Positions 51,646-60,959 are shown, counted from the stretch's first letter. The stretch is 64,000 nt of DNA from an uncultured Bacilli bacterium (GCA_934130175.1 CAKOXP010000008.1:3710-67709); one strand, 5' to 3'. Numbers and translations: made by a program. The notes: generated from the letters alone by a model not told the origin.

Positions 51646-53094
51646 TTACTTAGTCTTCCTATATATAAAATGAAACTTCCAACTATTATCAATCAAAATA
51701 ATATTAGTATCCTCATTTATTCCATAATATTTTTTAAACATTTCTAAATGATAGGCATTTTCTGGATTAATATTACATGGTGCAAAAGAAGGATATGCAA
51801 CTATTTCTATATTTTTAGCTTTAGCATTTATTCCTTGCTTTATTCTCAGATAATTGTCATTATATTGTAAATGAATACTTATATAAAAAGTAATATATAA
51901 TATTATACCTACTACATTACTAGTAATTAAAAGATAATTTATAAGTTTACTTTTGTTTAAATATCTATCTATTATTATTAAGTAACTAACACTCATAAAT
52001 AAATATGTTGCAAAGGAAGTTCGATAGCCCCATGTTGGTGAAAGAAGCATTATTCCGTTTGAACATATTCCAATGAGAAAAAATAATACAGCTAAATCTT
52101 TATTGATGCTCTTACTATCTTTAATAACTAAAAGAAAACTGAAAATACTATATAACAAGAAATATATAATTGTAAAAATATTATTACTTGAAAATTGATC
52201 ATTTAAAGTAAAAGTTATTACTGGTACTATAGAAAAAATTTCAAATAGATAGAAAAAAATCCTAACTATTTTATTTTTTATTTTATTTCTGGTAATTAGA
52301 CAATTACCTATAAGCATTAATATAATTAGTAAGTAATTAATAAGATATGTATAATATATGAAATTTGGTATATTATACCCTATTTTCTTTATAAAACTTA
52401 GATTATTAAAGTATGTATTTTCAATACTATTTCTTAAAGTATTACCTGGTGATAAAAACATGATTATAAAACTAATTATTGATATAAGCAAAAATATAAT
52501 TAATTTCTTATTTATCTTTTTAGTTTCCAAGTAATCAAGGATTATAAATAAAATGTTAATTAATATTAAGATAATAGCCATATGTTCAACAAACATTGGA
52601 ATTATTATATTTAATATTATTAAAAAGATATTTTTTTTCATTGATGATAACTTATTTTTATAAAGTTCATTTAAATAATAAAGTAATAGTAAAATAACAA
52701 ATAAATAGGTGATATTACCAGCTATCCAAACAACAACCTGTGAAAAGGTATACAAATTCATAAAAAGAAATATTAGTGGTACTGCCAGAAACATCGTTTT
52801 TTTATTTTTAAATTTGCATATGGTATTTATCATATACATTATTAATACAATAATTAAACTATTCAGAATATTCCATAACCATTTATTATAAGTAAGTATG
52901 TTGATTAATAGTCTGCTTATGAATCTGCCTTCCCATGAAAAATACATTCCAACAGTATTTACTACTATATGTCTTATTCCTTGTTCTCCAACTAAATAAT
53001 TGCCCCAATCATCCCCAGAAATAGGACTTAAAAACATAATTAATAGAAAAAAGGTAAAATATAATATATATTCTTTTTTAATACACTCTTTCAT
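51646..53094 (-). CDS. DUF6056-like polytopic membrane protein
   Basis: Integral membrane protein of about 482 aa with ten or more TM helices. The first luminal loop has SPISGDDWGNYLVGEQGIRH and FSWEGRFISRLLINIL, the Asp-Asp and NGR/EGR-type motif of DUF6056/GtrII-like, GT-C-fold proteins. Such proteins often transfer sugars to surface polymers from lipid-linked donors. ATG at 53094 has AGAGG upstream; the frame is open to 53130. It lies between the two SipW-type paralogues and next to an LCP gene, which fits a surface-glycopolymer locus. Enzyme activity is unproven. Confidence 0.65.
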   Translation of the reverse strand: MKECIKKEYILYFTFFLLIMFLSPISGDDWGNYLVGEQGIRHIVVNTVGMYFSWEGRFISRLLINILTYNKWLWNILNSLIIVLIMYMINTICKFKNKKTMFLAVPLIFLFMNLYTFSQVVVWIAGNITYLFVILLLLYYLNELYKNKLSSMKKNIFLIILNIIIPMFVEHMAIILILINILFIILDYLETKKINKKLIIFLLISIISFIIMFLSPGNTLRNSIENTYFNNLSFIKKIGYNIPNFIYYTYLINYLLIILMLIGNCLITRNKIKNKIVRIFFYLFEIFSIVPVITFTLNDQFSSNNIFTIIYFLLYSIFSFLLVIKDSKSINKDLAVLFFLIGICSNGIMLLSPTWGYRTSFATYLFMSVSYLIIIDRYLNKSKLINYLLITSNVVGIILYITFYISIHLQYNDNYLRIKQGINAKAKNIEIVAYPSFAPCNINPENAYHLEMFKKYYGINEDTNIILIDNSWKFHFIYRKTK

Positions 53095-53152
53095 AAATAT
53101 TCCTCTACCTTCATATAAAAATGATAACATAAAAAGAAAAGAAAAAGAAGTA

Positions 53153-54559
53153 TTATTTGTTATTTAATACCTCTTTTATCTTTTTGCTAACAGTATTTAC
53201 TTGTTCCATATCAGGTATGGTAACACCTACTTCTTGAGTTCCTAAATGTCCCATTCCTTTTCCGTCTGTACCATCTGGATATTGTTCAATTATTTCATAA
53301 TCACTATAATTTTCTATTAATGATTTAAATAGATTAGTAACAGCTTTTTTATTCATATCAGTAGTATATAAATTGCTATAACTATTTAAAATTTCTGTGT
53401 AATTAGATAAAGTAGATCCAGATAAAGTCTTTTTAGCTACACTAAGTAAAATTTTACGACAATTATTTATTCTTCCTCTTTCATTATTTTTTAGATTAAG
53501 TCTTTCTCTGGATATCGCAAGTATTTCCTTTCCATTATAGTTTTTGCATCCTTTAGATACATTCAATTTTGTACCAGTTTTGTCATCATATGTATTAGTT
53601 GTTAAAACATGTGTTGTTGTAAAGTCATAGTCAGAACAAAACTCTACTCCTCCTAAAGTGTCAACAACATTTACTAATGAATTAGTATTAATATTAAGTG
53701 TATAATCAATATCTATATCAAAGAGTTCTTCTAGTGCTTCTTTGCTAACATCACTATCAAGTGAACCCAAACACATCAATGTATCTTTTATATTATAGGC
53801 TGGAACATCAATATAATATCCTCTTAAAACAGAAGTTAAAACTATTTGTTTGCTTTTAGTATTAACAGTAACAAGCATATTAAAGTCTCGCATTATTCCA
53901 GTGAAATCAACACCATTTAAATAAATAGTATAACTATCTTTTACAGTATCATTTTTCTTTTCTTTATAACTAACACTAAATTCTTTAATTATTTTGTAAT
54001 TATTACTATCATATAAAATAGATGAATTCATTAAATAATCATAATTAGATTTACTTATCAATAAATAATTATTTGTATCATTATTAATAATATCTAAAAC
54101 AGTACTTATACTATCAGTTGCGACTAATTCTCTATCTTTTAGTTTTTTTAATGCCAAATCTATACTTTTAGAATACTTATAATAAAAGATTTTATTATTT
54201 ATTTTTTGAATATCATTAATAGGATTATTAATATTAGTTATAACTATATAATCAGTACTTACAACAGCATAATCAGAAAATCCTTTATCTATAAATGTAT
54301 TTGTTTTATCTAGATAATAAAACCCAAAAATATTAAAAGCATTAGTAATAATCAATATTATGATACCTAATACCAAGAAAAATTTATTTTTTAAATTAAC
54401 AAATACTATACCTAATAAATTAATAATAACTTCAACCACAATAAATAATATAAGGTATTTATTACTAAGAATATTTATTTTAATAACAGTAATCAATAAA
54501 AGTATAAATATAATTAAACTTATTATACTTAAAATGTTTCTCAATACACTTTTTTTCAA
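53153..54559 (-). CDS. LytR-CpsA-Psr (LCP) family protein
   Basis: LCP phosphotransferase, 468 aa; the family attaches teichoic acids, capsules or glycoproteins to peptidoglycan. Three or four N-terminal TM helices (about 8-85) precede an accessory domain and the LCP core (about 220-400): GVDFTGIMRDFNMLVTVNTK, SVLRGYYIDVPAYN, VNVVDTLGGVEFC and SRERLNLKNNERGRINNCRK. The usual PRDT is changed to LRGY, yet Arg and Asp of the RDFN and SRER blocks remain. The start is TTG with GAGGTGG 7 nt upstream, as no ATG fits. Confidence 0.82.
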   Translation of the reverse strand: MKKSVLRNILSIISLIIFILLLITVIKINILSNKYLILFIVVEVIINLLGIVFVNLKNKFFLVLGIIILIITNAFNIFGFYYLDKTNTFIDKGFSDYAVVSTDYIVITNINNPINDIQKINNKIFYYKYSKSIDLALKKLKDRELVATDSISTVLDIINNDTNNYLLISKSNYDYLMNSSILYDSNNYKIIKEFSVSYKEKKNDTVKDSYTIYLNGVDFTGIMRDFNMLVTVNTKSKQIVLTSVLRGYYIDVPAYNIKDTLMCLGSLDSDVSKEALEELFDIDIDYTLNINTNSLVNVVDTLGGVEFCSDYDFTTTHVLTTNTYDDKTGTKLNVSKGCKNYNGKEILAISRERLNLKNNERGRINNCRKILLSVAKKTLSGSTLSNYTEILNSYSNLYTTDMNKKAVTNLFKSLIENYSDYEIIEQYPDGTDGKGMGHLGTQEVGVTIPDMEQVNTVSKKIKEVLNNK

Positions 54560-54632
54560 TTCAAACCACCTCTAAATACGCTGCATATTATAGCATGTAT
54601 TTAGATATTTGTAAAGAAAAACTAAGCAAACT

Positions 54633-54665
54633 AAAAATGAAAATCATTATGATTCTCATTTTTGG
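54633..54665 (-). terminator. Terminator of SipW-type paralogue B
   Basis: AAAAATGA-AATCAT/ATGATT-TCATTTTT long stem with few mismatches, just after the stop. Confidence 0.85.
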
Positions 54666-54667
54666 TT

Positions 54668-56062
54668 TTAATATTCGATATTTACTTTAGCAACTTCTAT
54701 TGCAGGACGGACGCCACGATAACTTGCACTATTTACATATACGTAATCAATATATCGATAATTACCGCGAACAAGCCAAGCATAATTTGAGCGTGATGAA
54801 TCCGGAGTTTCTAACAATCCTCCGTAAGTAGCTAAACTATCAGATGAATATTTTGTATTTTCCATTAAATATTTACATTTACTACTTAGTTCACCTTTTA
54901 TATAACTTCCTACTATAACATCACAACCAGTACTTACTTCTTGGGTAGTTAATAGTCTTGCTGCATATCCTTCATAACTAAAGGCTGTTGGAAGATCTCC
55001 CGCAGTTGTTGTATTTCCTCCATTCTCATTTGTTATAGCTCTTGTTGTATTTGTTAGGTTTACGTTACTCCATTGCTCTGTTGTTGGTAATTGTTTTATT
55101 GCTGTTACTGGGCCATTATTGTTAGTTCCACTTTCATCATATGCATATGCTGTTGAATTAGATGCCACTCCTCCACTTACATTATTATAATAGATTAATA
55201 CCGCTGTATTATTATCTGTTGTAACTCCATTTGTTACATCTGATACATAATAAAATCTTTCTGTTTCAGAATCATATAATCCATCCCCATTAACATCACA
55301 ATCAAATGCATCTCCACTTGTTAGAACTCCTTTTGTTCCCAGATTTCCATAGGTCATTGCATCATTTAAGGCATATCCATCCGCTTGACAATATCCTGTT
55401 GCATCTTCATTAGAACAAGTTTCTGTATGAAGTGTTGTTGCTCTTTTACATACTGCTGTTTTTGTTGGGGTTACTGTTTGAGTAGCTTCTAAACTTAGTT
55501 GTGCGTTAAATACTTTTCCCATTACTTCTTCTTCTGTATTATTATCTCCTGCTTTTGAATCTATCCAGATTCTTAGACTATAAGTAATTGTTTTTCCTTT
55601 TTCTATTGTTCCTGAGTCTATTACTCTATCTGTTAATATTTTTGATTTTGCTGCAGTTGCTTCTTCTCCATCTTTTAATAAAATATATCTTACTTTAGAA
55701 TCAGCTAATCTATCTGCATCTGTTATTGCTACTTCTTCATTATTATCATTTGTATAAGTATCTAGATCTTTTAATGATAAAGTATAACTACTTGTACTAC
55801 TTTTATTTGTTAATGTAAATGTATACTCTTCTGTTTTTATTCCTTGTTGATAACTCATTGGGATTGCTTTTATTAATTTTATTCCTTCACTTGTTGTATC
55901 ATCTAATACTAATTCTAAGTTTCCTGCTGTTATTTTATTTACTATATCTGAATTCTTTGTTAGTCTTAACCATGCATATGTTGTTCCTATTATTACTACT
56001 AGGATTAATACTATAGCTATTACTAAAAGTTTTGCATTTCCTATTTTTTTCTTTTCTTCCAT
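54668..56062 (-). CDS. SipW-type surface protein, paralogue B
   Basis: Exported protein of 464 aa, same length and layout as the gene at 50.2 kb: signal helix LLVIAIVLILVVIIGTTYAW, beta domain ITAGNLELVLDDTTSEGIKL, CKRATTLHTETCSNEDATGYC, DAFDCDVNGDGLYDSETERF and the ending GVRPAIEVAKVNIEY. Near identity over the first 200 residues and at DNA level suggests recent duplication or gene conversion. The stretch of about 40 residues before the ending differs strongly (SRSNYAWLVRGNYRYIDYV). A surface, possibly antigenic, protein. SD GAGGGAAG. Confidence 0.72.
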   Translation of the reverse strand: MEEKKKIGNAKLLVIAIVLILVVIIGTTYAWLRLTKNSDIVNKITAGNLELVLDDTTSEGIKLIKAIPMSYQQGIKTEEYTFTLTNKSSTSSYTLSLKDLDTYTNDNNEEVAITDADRLADSKVRYILLKDGEEATAAKSKILTDRVIDSGTIEKGKTITYSLRIWIDSKAGDNNTEEEVMGKVFNAQLSLEATQTVTPTKTAVCKRATTLHTETCSNEDATGYCQADGYALNDAMTYGNLGTKGVLTSGDAFDCDVNGDGLYDSETERFYYVSDVTNGVTTDNNTAVLIYYNNVSGGVASNSTAYAYDESGTNNNGPVTAIKQLPTTEQWSNVNLTNTTRAITNENGGNTTTAGDLPTAFSYEGYAARLLTTQEVSTGCDVIVGSYIKGELSSKCKYLMENTKYSSDSLATYGGLLETPDSSRSNYAWLVRGNYRYIDYVYVNSASYRGVRPAIEVAKVNIEY

Positions 56063-56139
56063 ATTTTACACTTCCCTCTAGTATTAGAATACACTAATAA
56101 TTTTAAAATATCAATTAAAAATGACTTCTACAGTCCTCC

Positions 56140-56256
56140 TTATTTGTCTAAATTAATTTCATCTGCTATTTTAGAAATTTTCAAAGAGCAAAACATAAAT
56201 AATGTTAATACTCCAATTGTTATAATACCTAAAGTTAATAATGCTGCCTTAATCAT
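56140..56256 (-). CDS. Small 38-aa membrane protein
   Basis: MIKAALLTLGIITIGVLTLF... ending KIADEINLDK: one TM helix with a Cys (FMFCSLK) and an acidic tail. TAGGAG lies upstream with good spacing. A promoter TTGATT-16-TATAAT lies just before it (about 56285-56312). It sits between the pbpB operon and the SipW-type gene. Function unknown. Confidence 0.6.
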   Translation of the reverse strand: MIKAALLTLGIITIGVLTLFMFCSLKISKIADEINLDK

Positions 56257-56437
56257 ATTTTATCTCCTATCTTCTTATATTTATTATATTATATAAATTT
56301 GTAAAATCAAACAAATTTGTCACAATTTTACACCTGAAATATGAGGGCATTATATTATACTTTAGGTTTCTTTGCAAATGACCAAATTTAATAATTGAAT
56401 AGAATTTATATCTAAAAATTTATTTTTTACCTAATAA

Positions 56438-56470
56438 AAAAGCATTTAATCATTTGTTAAACGCTTTCAA
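56438..56470 (-). terminator. Terminator of the mraZ-pbpB operon
   Basis: AAGCGTTTAA/TTAAATGCTT stem (with a G-U pair) and TTTTTTATT on the minus strand. Confidence 0.75.
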
Positions 56471-56482
56471 TTAATTAGTTTC

Positions 56483-57031
56483 CTACTTTTCTAAATTATT
56501 TTTAGAAAAGTCATATAACAATTTTAAATTGTCAGGAACATTATTAGTTTTATCTAGTTTTAGTTCATCTAATTTTAAATTAATAGTTGATGTTTGTTCG
56601 ACAACACTTTTATCAACTCCATAAATAACAAATTGTTTATTAAACTGTTCTAATACTTTAGAATAGTTACCACCGTCATCATATTTAATTAAATACAAAC
56701 TATTTGAATGATTAAACTCTTCGGCATTCTTTAGTTTATCAACAATTAACTCTATCGCCTTATCATAAGGTTTTCCTTCTATTTTTTTATTTGCTAAAGT
56801 TGAAACACTTTTACTATTTAAAAACAAAATATTAGAAACTTTATCTTTTTGATTAATAACTAATATTACATCTGATTCTACCTTTACTCCTATTAATGAT
56901 TTATAATTTGTATCTAGTTTTATATTTTTACTTTTAGTATTAAAAACCATTACGATAACTATAGCAATTATTACAATTAATACTAAAATTCCTATAATTG
57001 TTCCCATCACTACTTTCTTATTTTTATTCAT
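56483..57031 (-). CDS. Membrane protein with RsgI-like domain
   Basis: Protein of 182 aa. One TM helix (MGTIIGILVLIVIIAIVIVM, about 10-30), then an outer domain. Its segment VKVESDVILVINQKDKVSNILFLNS followed by KKIEGKPYDKAIELIVDKL has the strand-helix pattern of the middle domain of anti-sigma-I factors (RsgI). The N-terminal sigma-binding domain of RsgI is absent. It follows pbpB directly, with AGGTGG overlapping the pbpB stop region, so it may act with division PBP. Call is tentative. Confidence 0.45.
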   Translation of the reverse strand: MNKNKKVVMGTIIGILVLIVIIAIVIVMVFNTKSKNIKLDTNYKSLIGVKVESDVILVINQKDKVSNILFLNSKSVSTLANKKIEGKPYDKAIELIVDKLKNAEEFNHSNSLYLIKYDDGGNYSKVLEQFNKQFVIYGVDKSVVEQTSTINLKLDELKLDKTNNVPDNLKLLYDFSKNNLEK

Positions 57032-57040
57032 CTCTTCCAC

Positions 57041-59185
57041 CTAACTTTCAAATTTTTTATCCAAGCTCAAAACAATTTCCATACCATCTGTTATAGGTGT
57101 ATTTTCAGAAACACTTTGAGTTTTTACATAACCGCTGCCTTCTAGTTTTACTTTTACACCAAGTATTTCAAGTAAACTTTTAGCCTCTTTACTAGAAAGA
57201 CCTACAACATTTGGAATTACATAACTACTATCATTAGTTATCAAATATATTTTATCTTTATTAGTAACTGTTGTTTTAGCAGTTGGATATTGTTTAACTA
57301 CCTTAGTACCATTCCCAATTATTTGATAATTCATACCATTATTGGTTAAGGTTGTTTTTACTTTTTCTAAATCTTTATTAGTAAACGATGGTAATTTATA
57401 CTCAATTACTTGATCTGTAGCAGTTTGTTTTTCTGTTCCTAAGTATTTACCTGTATTCAAAACAACTTCTTTTACAGCATTAGATATTGGTTTTTGACTA
57501 CCATTACTTGGTCTTTTTACAGAAGCGTAAATAATTATTTGAGGATTGCTCTTAGGATATATTCCTGCAAAAGAAGAAATTATATCATTTTTACCATTCA
57601 AATAACCTCTTCCATTTTCCGCAGCTATTTGAGCAGTACCAGTTTTACCTATAAGTTCATGACTATCGATACGATACCCACTACCTGTATTTCCTATTCC
57701 ATTAACTGTATCATCCATTAACTGGATCATCTTTTCAACTGTTGTAGTAGAAGCAACTCGTTCTATTTCGTTTTTCTTACCTTTCATTACTACTTCATTA
57801 GTAGTTGGATTTACAATTTTTTTAACTATGTATGGTTCAAGTAACATTCCATCACTTGTAAGTGGTGTTAAAGCTTGAATGTTTTGCATTGGTGTTGTTG
57901 TAATTCCTTGACCAAATCCAGCATTATAAATTTCTGTTTCATATTTAAAGTTCATTGTACCAGCTACTTCATTTGGTAAAGATATTCCTGTTTTTGAACC
58001 AAATCCAAGTTTTCTAAAATATTGCCTCAACATAGCTGAATTCATATGATTTTTAATTAAATTAATAACTCCAACATTACTTGATAGAGCATAACCCTTA
58101 TCATAACTTATCATACCCCAACCATTACGATTCCAGTCACCAATTACAGTTCCATCAGATGTTTCATAAGTACCTGATTTATAGGTTTCACTTCCATTAT
58201 AAACACCATTTTCCATAGCTGCCATATAAGTAAATGTTTTCATAGTAGAACCAGGTTCATAGGCTGATGCTACTGTAAGGTCTAAATAATTAGTCATATT
58301 TCTTAAGTTAGGATCAAATGATGGATAAGAAGCAAGGCCTAAGATTGCCCCTGTTTTAGCATCTGCTACTACCATTGTAAACCATTCATATCCAAACTCT
58401 TCTTTGGCTTTATTTAGAGCTTGTTCTATAAAAAACTGAATATTACTATCAACTGTTAAATATATATCTTTTCCTTCAATTGCATCTTCTTTTAACTCTT
58501 TAGTATCAGCTATTTTATATCCTTTTAAATCTTTTTGATATGTAACATAGCCATCTTTACCTTTTAAGATTTTGTCATAGTATTTTTCTATACCCATCTC
58601 GCCTGAAATATCATCTTCGTCATCACTACTTGCTTTAGCATATCCAAGTGTATATGATAAAAACTGACCTTTAGGATAGTATCTTTTATAACTTTCAATA
58701 AAATCTAGTCCTGGTAAGTTTAAATCTTCTATTTTCTTTTTATCTAGTTCAGAAAGACCTTTACCATGACTACCAAATTCTGTTTGATAAACCCCTTCTT
58801 TATTAAGATATTTTAAAACTTCATCTTTTTCCATAGAAAGAATTGGTGCGAGAGCTTCAGCTGTTTTTTCTTTATCTACAACATGTTGAGGATTATCTTT
58901 ATTTTCAGTTCTTTTTGGATCTAGATACGCTATTAGTTTATAAGAAGAAACATTTAGAGCTAAAGCTTCATTATCGCTAGAATAGATTGTTCCTCTTTTT
59001 GCTTTTAATATTTCTGTTTTACTGGTTCTTTTACTAGCTAGTTCTTGAAGATTTACACCATCAATTGTTTTTGATGTTGATAACTCTATTACTCTTCCTA
59101 TCATAACTACAAACAAAAAAAGAGAAGAGAAAATGAATAGCTTACTATATTTTATACTATTTCTAGTTTTTTTCTTTCTCTTCAT
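57041..59185 (-). CDS. pbpB: Division transpeptidase PBP2b/SpoVD type with PASTA
   Basis: Class B penicillin-binding protein that cross-links septal peptidoglycan, 714 aa. One N-terminal TM (about 15-33), dimerisation domain with RGTIYSSDNEALALN, and a transpeptidase domain with SxxK in EPGSTMKTFTY near residue 313, SxN in ALSSNVGVIN near 366 and KTGTAQ near 515. Two PASTA domains occupy about 590-714 (ending VIPNVVGLSSKEAKSLLE and TPITDGMEIVLSL). Located after ftsL as in Bacilli. FtsI-like function is clear. Confidence 0.95.
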   Translation of the reverse strand: MKRKKKTRNSIKYSKLFIFSSLFLFVVMIGRVIELSTSKTIDGVNLQELASKRTSKTEILKAKRGTIYSSDNEALALNVSSYKLIAYLDPKRTENKDNPQHVVDKEKTAEALAPILSMEKDEVLKYLNKEGVYQTEFGSHGKGLSELDKKKIEDLNLPGLDFIESYKRYYPKGQFLSYTLGYAKASSDDEDDISGEMGIEKYYDKILKGKDGYVTYQKDLKGYKIADTKELKEDAIEGKDIYLTVDSNIQFFIEQALNKAKEEFGYEWFTMVVADAKTGAILGLASYPSFDPNLRNMTNYLDLTVASAYEPGSTMKTFTYMAAMENGVYNGSETYKSGTYETSDGTVIGDWNRNGWGMISYDKGYALSSNVGVINLIKNHMNSAMLRQYFRKLGFGSKTGISLPNEVAGTMNFKYETEIYNAGFGQGITTTPMQNIQALTPLTSDGMLLEPYIVKKIVNPTTNEVVMKGKKNEIERVASTTTVEKMIQLMDDTVNGIGNTGSGYRIDSHELIGKTGTAQIAAENGRGYLNGKNDIISSFAGIYPKSNPQIIIYASVKRPSNGSQKPISNAVKEVVLNTGKYLGTEKQTATDQVIEYKLPSFTNKDLEKVKTTLTNNGMNYQIIGNGTKVVKQYPTAKTTVTNKDKIYLITNDSSYVIPNVVGLSSKEAKSLLEILGVKVKLEGSGYVKTQSVSENTPITDGMEIVLSLDKKFES

Positions 59186-59202
59186 CTTATCACATCCGTT
59201 TA

Positions 59203-59511
59203 TTATTTATCTTCTGTAATTGTTCTTATATTATTATTATTATAACTCAATCCTTGGTTTGCTGCAACCTCTTGGATTTTTGTAAGAGATGCTAATTCAT
59301 CAATTGTCATAGAAATACTTTCATTAGTTTTTTCTTGTTTTTCAATTTCTTTCTTTTGTTGTTCAACTTCAAAGTTTATTTTTGCAAGTGTTGCTTTGGA
59401 AAACACGATAGAAAGTGGAGATACTAATAATAGAAAAACTGCTAAAGTGTATAAGAATTTTTCTGTTTTAGACATCTTTAATTGTTTTTTCATTTTTTTC
59501 TTCTTTTTCAT
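59203..59511 (-). CDS. ftsL: Cell division protein FtsL-like
   Basis: Bitopic 102-aa protein: very basic N-terminus (MKKKKKMKKQLKMSKTEKFL), one TM helix (about 21-42), then a coiled coil NFEVEQQKKEIEKQEKTNES and a short tail. Size, topology and location between rsmH and pbpB identify FtsL. ATG at 59511 is used, AAGGGA lying 8 nt upstream. FtsL works with DivIB and DivIC at the septum. Confidence 0.85.
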   Translation of the reverse strand: MKKKKKMKKQLKMSKTEKFLYTLAVFLLLVSPLSIVFSKATLAKINFEVEQQKKEIEKQEKTNESISMTIDELASLTKIQEVAANQGLSYNNNNIRTITEDK

Positions 59512-59526
59512 GAAAATCATCCCTTT

Positions 59527-60453
59527 TTATTTAATTTTTTCTATAACCCTAAGTTTTGCACTTCTTGCTCTCTTATTATTTTCTAATTCCTCTTTTGAAG
59601 GAAGTATAGCTTTATTAACTACTAATTTATAATCTGGTAAATATTCTTCTGGTATATTTGGAAGTCCTTTTACTTTTATATCTATTTCACTAACATTCTT
59701 GAAATAGCGTTTTACAATTCTATCTTCTAGGGAGTGAAATGTAATTACAGCAACTCTTCCACCAACATTAAGCATGCTTAGAGCTTGTTCTAAGGCTGGT
59801 TCTATAACATCTAGTTCATGATTTACTTCAATTCTAATAGCTTGAAAAATCTGTTTTGCTGGATGTTTGTCTATTCTAAATTTCATAGGTACAGCTGTTT
59901 TAATTATTTCTGCTAACTCTAAAGTTGTTTCAATATTTTTTGTTTTCCTATACTCTATGATTTTATTGGCAATATTTCTTGAAAACTTACTTTCTCCATA
60001 ATCATTAAAGATTTTTGTAAGTTCTTCTTTGCTATAGGTGTTAACGACATCATAAGCACTAAAATCTTGTTCTTGATTCATTCTCATATCAAGTTTAGCA
60101 TCCAAATGATAACTAAAACCTCTTTCTTGTTCATCTAGTTGTGGAGAAGATACTCCAAGGTCAAATAAACAAGCATCAACTTTTTCTACACCTAATTCAT
60201 TTAATTTTTCTTTTAAATGAACAAAATTACTTTTAATGATAGTGAAGTTAGTACCAATCGAGTTTAAACGATCAGTACTATACTTAATTGCTTCACTATC
60301 TTGATCGAAGGCGAATAGTCTTCCTCTTTTTATTCTTTTTAAAATTTCACTACTATGTCCTGCATAACCTAGTGTTGCATCAACAACAATACTATTTTCG
60401 TCTAAATTAAGAGCACTAACTGCTTCTTCTAATAAAACACTTATATGCTTCAT
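59527..60453 (-). CDS. rsmH: 16S rRNA (cytosine1402-N4)-methyltransferase
   Basis: Methylates C1402 in the decoding centre; 308 aa (MraW). Motifs: HISVLLEEAVSALNL, VDATLGYAGHSSEIL (SAM site), CLFDLGVSSPQLDEQERGFSY, KHPAKQIFQAIRIEVNHEL and VITFHSLEDRIVKRYF. The ATG overlaps mraZ by 4 bp. Second gene of the dcw operon. Confidence 0.97.
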   Translation of the reverse strand: MKHISVLLEEAVSALNLDENSIVVDATLGYAGHSSEILKRIKRGRLFAFDQDSEAIKYSTDRLNSIGTNFTIIKSNFVHLKEKLNELGVEKVDACLFDLGVSSPQLDEQERGFSYHLDAKLDMRMNQEQDFSAYDVVNTYSKEELTKIFNDYGESKFSRNIANKIIEYRKTKNIETTLELAEIIKTAVPMKFRIDKHPAKQIFQAIRIEVNHELDVIEPALEQALSMLNVGGRVAVITFHSLEDRIVKRYFKNVSEIDIKVKGLPNIPEEYLPDYKLVVNKAILPSKEELENNKRARSAKLRVIEKIK

Positions 60454-60887
60454 AAATCTAGACCCCCATCAAATAAGTTTTCAGCTATATCAGACATATT
60501 ATCTTTCGCAGAATTATAGAAATTATCCCAATTTTCTCTGGCCCAAATTTCTAGACGATCACCAACACCAATCACAACACACTCTTTATCTAAAGCAGCA
60601 TAATTTGTTAATGTTTGACTGATACCTGCACGTCCTTGTTTATCTAATTCTACTGCAGCAGCACCAGATAAGAAGAAACGATTAAAGTTTCTAGCATCTT
60701 TCTTAGTAAATGGTAAGGTTTCTAATTTATCAACGATTTTTTGAAAGCTACTCTTAGAGTAGACAAACAAACAAGCATCGATTCCACGAGTAATAATGAA
60801 CTCATCTCCTAATTCATCACGGAATTTAGAAGGAATAATAAGTCTGTTTTTATCATCAATATTATGATGATATTCACCCATGAACAT
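60450..60887 (-). CDS. mraZ: Transcriptional regulator MraZ
   Basis: Repressor of the dcw operon, 145 aa, AbrB-like double fold. MFMGEYHHNIDDKNRLIIPSKF at the start and the second repeat AAAVELDKQGRAGISQTL are the two DNA-binding halves; GDRLEIWARENWDNF follows. ATG at 60887 is used, preceded by GGGGG. It should bind the repeats just upstream. Confidence 0.95.
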   Translation of the reverse strand: MFMGEYHHNIDDKNRLIIPSKFRDELGDEFIITRGIDACLFVYSKSSFQKIVDKLETLPFTKKDARNFNRFFLSGAAAVELDKQGRAGISQTLTNYAALDKECVVIGVGDRLEIWARENWDNFYNSAKDNMSDIAENLFDGGLDL

Positions 60888-60890
60888 ATA

Positions 60891-60959
60891 ATCCCCCACT
60901 TTCCACCACTTTCTACCACTGGTTAATTATATATTACCTTAACTACCACTCTTTGTAAA
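60891..60959 (-). promoter_or_regulatory. mraZ promoter with MraZ operator repeats
   Basis: TTTACA (complement of 60954-60959), 17-bp spacer, TAATAT (complement of 60931-60936). Three decamer-spaced repeats GTGGTAGAAA, GTGGTGGAAA and GTGGGGGATT (complement of 60891-60920) lie between start site and gene, and GTGGTAGTTA lies in the spacer. This is the known MraZ-type operator pattern. Confidence 0.85.

Noticed and set aside
50220..56062. Diversity-generating retroelement targets
   Set aside because: The C-terminal variability recalls DGR proteins, but there is no reverse transcriptase or template repeat in the window, and the differences are not obviously limited to adenines.
56257..56437. 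A possible riboswitch or structured leader upstream of the 38-aa ORF (GTAAAAT/ATTTTAC arms)
   Set aside because: Only a short AT-rich stem was found, with no known motif; two promoter-like sequences make the transcript boundaries unclear.
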